From assembly GCA_009788105.1 (NCBI GenBank), contig WQSD01000021.1:1-8087 (forward strand): a DNA stretch of 8,087 nucleotides, written 5' to 3'. Shown here piece by piece: positions 3,844 through 8,087 of the stretch. This DNA comes from Oscillospiraceae bacterium (lineage in GTDB: Bacteria > Bacillota > Clostridia > Oscillospirales > CAG-272). The translations under genes and the position numbers were made by a program. A model generated the notes under the pieces. The model saw only the letters and a program-made list of their open reading frames with translations. It had not been told where the DNA came from and did not search any database. Positions within the stretch are counted from its first letter, which is position 1, and each line of letters begins with the position of its first letter.

Positions 3844-5575
3844 CCAAGCTGTTATTGAAGAGATAATGTTTCGGTGCGACATTGTAAATGTTATCAGTTC
3901 CCATATGAAATTACAGCGTTCAGGGAGCGGATTCAAGGGATTATGCCCTTTCCATAGCGAGAAAACCCCGTCTTTTTCTGTATCTCCTACCGAGCGACTT
4001 TTTTATTGTTTCGGTTGTGGTGCAGGCGGCTCTGTCATTACTTTTGTCGAGCGGACGCAAAATCTTGATTTCGTTAGTGCCGTCCAAGTTCTTGCGGCAC
4101 AGGCGGGAATTACGATAGATTTAGGTGACGAAGCCCCCACCGGTCCCCGACGAAGTCGAATATTCGAGATTAACCGCACCGCCGCAAAGTTTTTCCACGA
4201 CCAACTGTCCACTCCTGCAGGGCGACCTGCCCTGGAATACCTGCAACGGCGCGGAATAAACCCACACTATATCCGCCATTTCGGACTGGGCTTTGCCCCA
4301 AAGGGAAACGCCCTGTCGGCACACCTGCGGAAAGAGGGCTTTACCACCGAAGAAATAATTGCCGCTTGTCTTTCGAAGCAAAGCGAAGACAGAAATAACG
4401 AAACTTATGATTTTTTCCGCAACCGTATCATCTTTCCTATCATTGATGTAAGCGGAAAAGTCATAGCTTTTGGCGGACGTGCAATGAATGATGATAACAA
4501 AGCGAAATACCTAAACTCCAGCGACACGGTTGTGTTCAAGAAAAACCGTAATCTGTTCTCCATGAATTTCGCTCGCCACCACTGCAAAGACCAGATTATT
4601 CTGTGTGAGGGGTACATGGACGTGATTGCCCTGTACTGTGCAGGGGTGAAGAATGGGGTTGCCGCCCTTGGCACTGCGTTTGGTGCGGAGCAGGCACGGA
4701 TGATAAGCAAATACTCGTCAAATGTGGTCATTGCCTATGACAGCGACGATGCGGGGCAACGCGCCGCCGCAAAAGCCTTTGAACTGTTCGCCGAAGTCGG
4801 ACTGCCCTCCCGCATTTTGAAGTTAGAGGGGGCGAAAGACCCGGACGACTACATTAAAATGTATGGTGCAGACGCCTTTAACCGCTTGCTGTCTAATAGT
4901 AAGACCCAGTTTGAGTGGAGCTTGGAAAATATCCTGAAAGCCCACGACCTCACCCAAATGGACGAGCGGGTTAAGGCGGCAAACGCTGTGGCTGACTTGA
5001 TTGCCGTATTCCGCTCCAGCGTTGAGCGTGAAGTGTACATAGCAAGCGCGGCGACCACCCTTGGCGTGACCCACGACAGCCTAAAGACTGACGTTGAGCG
5101 GAAAATCAAAGCCATCTTGCGTAAGCAAAAAAATGATGAGCGAGAAAAACTTTTAACCGACCTTCGTGGCATTGGCGACCGTGTGAATGCTGAATACACC
5201 AAAAATCCCGCCGCCGCCGCCGCCGAAGAGGCGGTGCTGGGCATTCTGCTACTCCACCCGGAGCATTTTGCCCATGCGGTGGACAAGCAGGGGCTGACCG
5301 AAGATGATTTTGTCACCGACCTAAACCGCCGTGTTTTTGCCACCATTGCACAGCAAATGCAGGAAAACGGCAAGTTTGCAGAAGGGATGCTCCCGTTGCA
5401 CTTTACCAACGATGAAGTGGGGCGGATATACAAAATCAAGGTGCGGCGAATGCAGCTTTCGGACAACGGGGAGAATGAATTGACCCAATGTATCGCAAAA
5501 TTGCGAGAAAACAAGCCCAAATCTGATGATACTGCATCAATTTTGGATACAATTCAGAAAAAAAGGCAATTATAA
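3836..5575 (+). CDS. dnaG: DNA primase
   Basis: The product is 579 residues, normal for bacterial primase, which makes the short RNA primers used by the replisome. The N-terminal CHC2 zinc-binding domain is intact: C37, H40, C58 and C61 in GLCPFHSEKTPSF and FYCFGCGAGG. The catalytic core follows, with the TOPRIM metal-binding residues E258 in CEGYMD (257-262) and D302/D304 in DSDDAGQ (302-308). The last 150 or so residues (from the alanine-rich AAAAAEEAVLGILLLHP) match the helical domain that binds the DnaB-type helicase. I place the start at 3836, not at the open-frame ATG at 3761, because the protein then begins directly at the domain and a strong GGGGAGG precedes it. It overlaps dgt by 8 bases and is followed by rpoD after 19 bases, a macromolecular-synthesis operon. 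Confidence 0.97.
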   Translation: MISQAVIEEIMFRCDIVNVISSHMKLQRSGSGFKGLCPFHSEKTPSFSVSPTERLFYCFGCGAGGSVITFVERTQNLDFVSAVQVLAAQAGITIDLGDEAPTGPRRSRIFEINRTAAKFFHDQLSTPAGRPALEYLQRRGINPHYIRHFGLGFAPKGNALSAHLRKEGFTTEEIIAACLSKQSEDRNNETYDFFRNRIIFPIIDVSGKVIAFGGRAMNDDNKAKYLNSSDTVVFKKNRNLFSMNFARHHCKDQIILCEGYMDVIALYCAGVKNGVAALGTAFGAEQARMISKYSSNVVIAYDSDDAGQRAAAKAFELFAEVGLPSRILKLEGAKDPDDYIKMYGADAFNRLLSNSKTQFEWSLENILKAHDLTQMDERVKAANAVADLIAVFRSSVEREVYIASAATTLGVTHDSLKTDVERKIKAILRKQKNDEREKLLTDLRGIGDRVNAEYTKNPAAAAAEEAVLGILLLHPEHFAHAVDKQGLTEDDFVTDLNRRVFATIAQQMQENGKFAEGMLPLHFTNDEVGRIYKIKVRRMQLSDNGENELTQCIAKLRENKPKSDDTASILDTIQKKRQL

Positions 5576-5594
5576 GAAAAGAAGAGGAAGAAAA

Positions 5595-6692
5595 ATGAGC
5601 GGAAAACAGTTATCAATGAACGATTTAATTGAAAAAGGCAAGTCCAAAGGCAGTCTTACAAACAATGAAATCATTGCTATGTTAGACAATGCGGAGTACG
5701 ACCTTTCACAAATCGAAAAATTTTACGAGGACCTTGACAGCAACGAGATTGAAATTACCGGTTATGTTGTTTCTCCTGATGCGGCAACTGTTGACGAGGA
5801 AGAACCAATCGAAAATTTCGTCGGCGCTGACGAGATGGAAAAAATGCTTGCTATGGAAGGGCTGCAGATTGATGACCCTGTCCGTATGTATCTAAAGGAA
5901 ATCGGCAAAGTGCCCCTTCTTTCAGGAGAGCGGGAGCAAGAGCTTGCCAAACTTATGGAAGAGGGCGACCTGAACGCCAAAAACCAGCTTGTAGAGGCCA
6001 ATCTTCGCCTTGTAGTGCATATTGCAAAGCGCTGGGTGGGCAAGGGAATGAGCTTTCTTGACTTGATTCAAGAGGGGAATCTTGGACTTATCAAAGCGGT
6101 GGAAAAGTTTGACCATCGCAAAGGGTTTAAGTTCTCCACCTATGCTACTTGGTGGGTTCGCCAAGCTATCACTCGTGCCATTGCTGACCAAGGGCGGACT
6201 ATTCGTATTCCTGTCCACATGGTGGAAACAATCTACAAGGTGGCAAAGGTTTCTCGCCGATTGCTTCAAGAGCTTGGGCGGGACGCAACCGCAGAAGAAA
6301 TCGCTGTCGAAATGAATATCAGTGCGGAAAAAGTGCGGGAAATCTTGAAAATTGCCATGGACCCGGTGTCCCTCGAAACCCCTATTGGGGAAGAAGAGGA
6401 CAGCCACATCGGCGACTTTATCGAGGACCACGACTCCCCTGCCCCGGCAGAGGCTGTGTCTTTCAGCCTGCTAAAAGAACAGCTAAACGAAGTTCTACAC
6501 ACTCTCTCCCCACGGGAAGAACATGTGCTGAAACTACGATATGGTTTAGACGATGGTCGTCCGCGCACCCTTGAGGAGGTGGGGAAAGTATTTGACATCA
6601 CCCGTGAGCGTATTCGCCAAATAGAAGCAAAAGCAATTCGCAAGCTCCGCCACCCTACCCGTTCAAAGCGTTTGAAAGATTATTTAGAATAA
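5595..6692 (+). CDS. rpoD: RNA polymerase primary sigma factor (sigma-70/SigA)
   Basis: The product is 365 residues, close to the short Gram-positive SigA form that lacks the long non-conserved insert of proteobacterial sigma-70. A divergent acidic N-terminal region (about 1-90) resembles region 1.1. Region 1.2 starts at DDPVRMYLKEIGKVPLLS (93-110). Region 2 holds NLRLVVHIAKRW and the -10 recognition and melting segment FSTYATWWVRQAITRA (180-195). Region 3 lies around PVHMVETIYKV and EIAVEMNIS. Region 4.2 has the -35-binding helix-turn-helix at about 325-352, ending in RKLRHP. The start at 5595 follows GAGG (5584-5587) by 7 bases. It is the last gene of dgt–dnaG–rpoD. The near-consensus TTGACA/TATAAT promoters elsewhere in the window are what this factor would read. 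An internal promoter within dnaG was not evident. Confidence 0.97.
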   Translation: MSGKQLSMNDLIEKGKSKGSLTNNEIIAMLDNAEYDLSQIEKFYEDLDSNEIEITGYVVSPDAATVDEEEPIENFVGADEMEKMLAMEGLQIDDPVRMYLKEIGKVPLLSGEREQELAKLMEEGDLNAKNQLVEANLRLVVHIAKRWVGKGMSFLDLIQEGNLGLIKAVEKFDHRKGFKFSTYATWWVRQAITRAIADQGRTIRIPVHMVETIYKVAKVSRRLLQELGRDATAEEIAVEMNISAEKVREILKIAMDPVSLETPIGEEEDSHIGDFIEDHDSPAPAEAVSFSLLKEQLNEVLHTLSPREEHVLKLRYGLDDGRPRTLEEVGKVFDITRERIRQIEAKAIRKLRHPTRSKRLKDYLE

Positions 6693-6717
6693 ATCTTGGT
6701 TTTTTCTTGTTTTTTTA
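6676..6717 (+). terminator. Weak candidate terminator after rpoD
   Basis: AAGATT (6676-6681) can pair with AATCTT (6692-6697) across the rpoD stop codon, followed after GG by TTTTTT and then TTTTTTT. The stem is only 6 A/T-rich pairs, so termination may be inefficient. No better hairpin lies between rpoD and the next promoter. Confidence 0.3.
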
Positions 6718-6727
6718 CAAATTAGAC

Positions 6728-6756
6728 TTGACAACGGCACAAAAATGTTATATTAT
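6728..6756 (+). promoter_or_regulatory. Sigma-A promoter of the lipoprotein gene
   Basis: A perfect TTGACA (6728-6733) and TATTAT (6751-6756) are 17 bases apart; TATATT (6749-6754) at 15 bases is a poorer alternative. Transcription would begin near 6763 and leave a leader of about 80 bases. This marks the lipoprotein gene as a unit separate from the rpoD operon. Confidence 0.75.
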
Positions 6757-6829
6757 ATATACAGTTAGCTTTACAAGCGTTGTTTTGGTATAGGTTTTCA
6801 GCATCCCAAACACAGCCCAACCATTATTT

Positions 6830-6834
6830 GGAGG
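6830..6834 (+). promoter_or_regulatory. Ribosome binding site that sets the TTG start
   Basis: GGAGG, 9 bases before TTG at 6844, is the only good ribosome binding site here. It supports the non-ATG start that gives a complete lipoprotein signal peptide. Confidence 0.8.
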
Positions 6835-6843
6835 AACATTACC

Positions 6844-8087
6844 TTGAAAAAAAGACTTATAAGCCTTGTACTATGTGCAATGTTGCTTGCCACCCCATTT
6901 TTTATGTCCGGATGCAATCGTGCTCGACTTGAGGGCGACCCGGATGCACCAGCAGCCGAAACAGTAGTAATGGCTATTGTTGGCGAAGACATCGACGAAG
7001 ATGCTTTGCGTGTTGTTGAATCTCGCATGAACCACTTATTAGAAAATTTGTATCAAACACGCCTTCACATAATTGTATTTACACCTGAAGAGTACATAGA
7101 AGAAATCGCCACTCGCAGTATTGCACAACACGCTAACGTTACTGCATCACCTCCTCTATTTGGTATTCAGCGCCCTCTTGAAGATATGGCGTTTGACCGC
7201 GATAATCCTCCTGACAGCATTATGCGCCGTGCCAACGGTGACTGGGTATACACTGATGCAACAGGACGCCAGCAAACACTTTTCCCTGCTGTTCGTGAAA
7301 ACCAAATTGATATTATCCTTATCAATGGAGTAGAAACTTACAACGCATTAAAGTTTGGTGGTTTTACTACTTCAGTATACAACCAAGACGGAAATGTTGT
7401 TGTAGTTAGTAATATTTCAGAATTTGAAGACGGCGAAACTGTTAGACAGGTTATTACACCAATCTTACAACCACTTTCTGAACTCATTAGATTTCGCAGA
7501 GAATTAGTGCGAAACATCAATACCGCAATGTTTGAGCGTGCAAACCATGTTGATGTGCCTAATATTTTCGGACAATCTGAGGTTTTTGCAATTCCAAACA
7601 ACTTTATGCCGGATAACGCAGAATTTTATTTCATGTTGGTAAACCGTGAATTGATGCACGAATTCCAATATGATATAAATACAGTAAGCAGTATTCTTGA
7701 TTTAGAATTTTTCTTAGAAGATGTTATAAGCAAAGCCCCTGATGTAATTCCTGTTTATAACTTTTTAGGCTATAACTTTTTTGTGCCGGACGAAAGATTA
7801 GGACCTAATCCGCTTATCACCATTCCATTTGCACTGAATAGTGCGGGCGGGCGCATACTTACTCCGATGGCACCGCGTCAAAGTTTTACTACAGCCAGTT
7901 ACCGTAATATATTGAATTTGTTTCATAACATTTACCAACTTTCCGGACACAGAGTAGAAAACATAGAAGTGGATTTAACACAAGATTTTGCCGTTGCATT
8001 TGTTCGTGGCATTGACTTGTTGCGTAGCGAACTTGAAGAGGACTACTATGTTATCACTATAAGCCCTCCAATTGTTGATTCAAGTAT
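6844..8087 (+). CDS. Secreted lipoprotein, probable ABC solute-binding protein (partial)
   Basis: The frame is open for 414 codons to the window edge with no stop. The TTG start gives MKKRLISLVLCAMLLATPFF and then the lipobox MSGC with the lipid-anchored cysteine at residue 24, so the protein should be exported and tethered to the outer face of the membrane. After an acidic linker, VVMAIVGEDIDEDALRVVES and RLHIIVFTPEEYIEEI, then ENQIDIILINGVETYNAL, and later FAIPNNFMPDNAEFYFMLVNRELM follow the order seen in extracellular solute-binding lipoproteins of Clostridia, as I recall that family. The substrate is unknown; permease and ATPase genes would be expected to the right, outside the window. 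The gene has its own promoter (6728-6756). An orphan lipoprotein without a transporter is the main alternative. The lipoprotein call is firm; the solute-binding call is moderate. Confidence 0.8.
   Translation, partial: MKKRLISLVLCAMLLATPFFMSGCNRARLEGDPDAPAAETVVMAIVGEDIDEDALRVVESRMNHLLENLYQTRLHIIVFTPEEYIEEIATRSIAQHANVTASPPLFGIQRPLEDMAFDRDNPPDSIMRRANGDWVYTDATGRQQTLFPAVRENQIDIILINGVETYNALKFGGFTTSVYNQDGNVVVVSNISEFEDGETVRQVITPILQPLSELIRFRRELVRNINTAMFERANHVDVPNIFGQSEVFAIPNNFMPDNAEFYFMLVNRELMHEFQYDINTVSSILDLEFFLEDVISKAPDVIPVYNFLGYNFFVPDERLGPNPLITIPFALNSAGGRILTPMAPRQSFTTASYRNILNLFHNIYQLSGHRVENIEVDLTQDFAVAFVRGIDLLRSELEEDYYVITISPPIVDSS

Noticed and set aside
2965..3936. Long minus-strand open frame (323 codons) opposite dgt and the start of dnaG
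   Set aside because: It lies wholly opposite genes with intact catalytic motifs, has no recognisable domain, and is best explained by codon bias on the coding strand.
4849..5520. Minus-strand open frame of 223 codons opposite dnaG
   Set aside because: Serine/arginine-rich low-complexity translation typical of an antisense shadow; the sense strand is clearly primase.
5922..6431. Minus-strand open frame of 169 codons opposite rpoD
   Set aside because: It is antisense to conserved sigma-70 regions 2 and 3 and lacks a start signal.

Overview
The window looks like chromosomal DNA from a low-to-mid GC member of the Bacillota, most likely Clostridia. The grounds are strong AGGAGG-type ribosome binding sites, consensus sigma-A promoters, a short primary sigma factor, a dgt–dnaG–rpoD gene order, an ECF-type vitamin transporter subunit and a lipoprotein with a Gram-positive-style signal peptide. 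The genus cannot be told from the sequence.

Layout. (1) About 1-280: one copy (A) of a structured, apparently non-coding dispersed repeat, cut by the window's left edge. (2) 322-746, minus strand: an HU-type DNA-binding protein with a consensus promoter and a clear intrinsic terminator. (3) 797-2035, plus strand: a divergent promoter drives a probable ECF transporter S component and an overlapping P-loop kinase of the uridine-kinase type, which together look like a salvage cassette for an unidentified vitamin or nucleoside. (4) 2036-2826: 791 bases without a convincing gene. It holds a second, inverted copy (B) of the repeat, several strong hairpins, and a terminator-like hairpin that has no gene in front of it. 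(5) 2827-6692: a tight three-gene operon of dgt (dNTP triphosphohydrolase), dnaG (primase) and rpoD (primary sigma factor). (6) 6728 to the right edge: a new promoter, then a TTG-initiated secreted lipoprotein that resembles an ABC-transporter solute-binding protein and is cut by the window end.

How the genes fit together. dgt, dnaG and rpoD link nucleotide-pool control, replication priming and global transcription in one transcription unit, a variant of the macromolecular synthesis operon. HU is an unlinked housekeeping nucleoid protein. The S component and kinase would act in series: uptake with the shared ECF module (not in this window), then trapping by phosphorylation.

The least ordinary part is the repeat. 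Copies A and B match over 120 ungapped positions (100 of 120 by hand count) in opposite orientation, about 2.1 kb apart. Both carry a hairpin at the same place whose stem differs in sequence but stays fully paired around a constant CAG loop. This suggests a conserved folded element, either an RNA or a non-autonomous mobile element, that flanks hup and the transporter–kinase pair.
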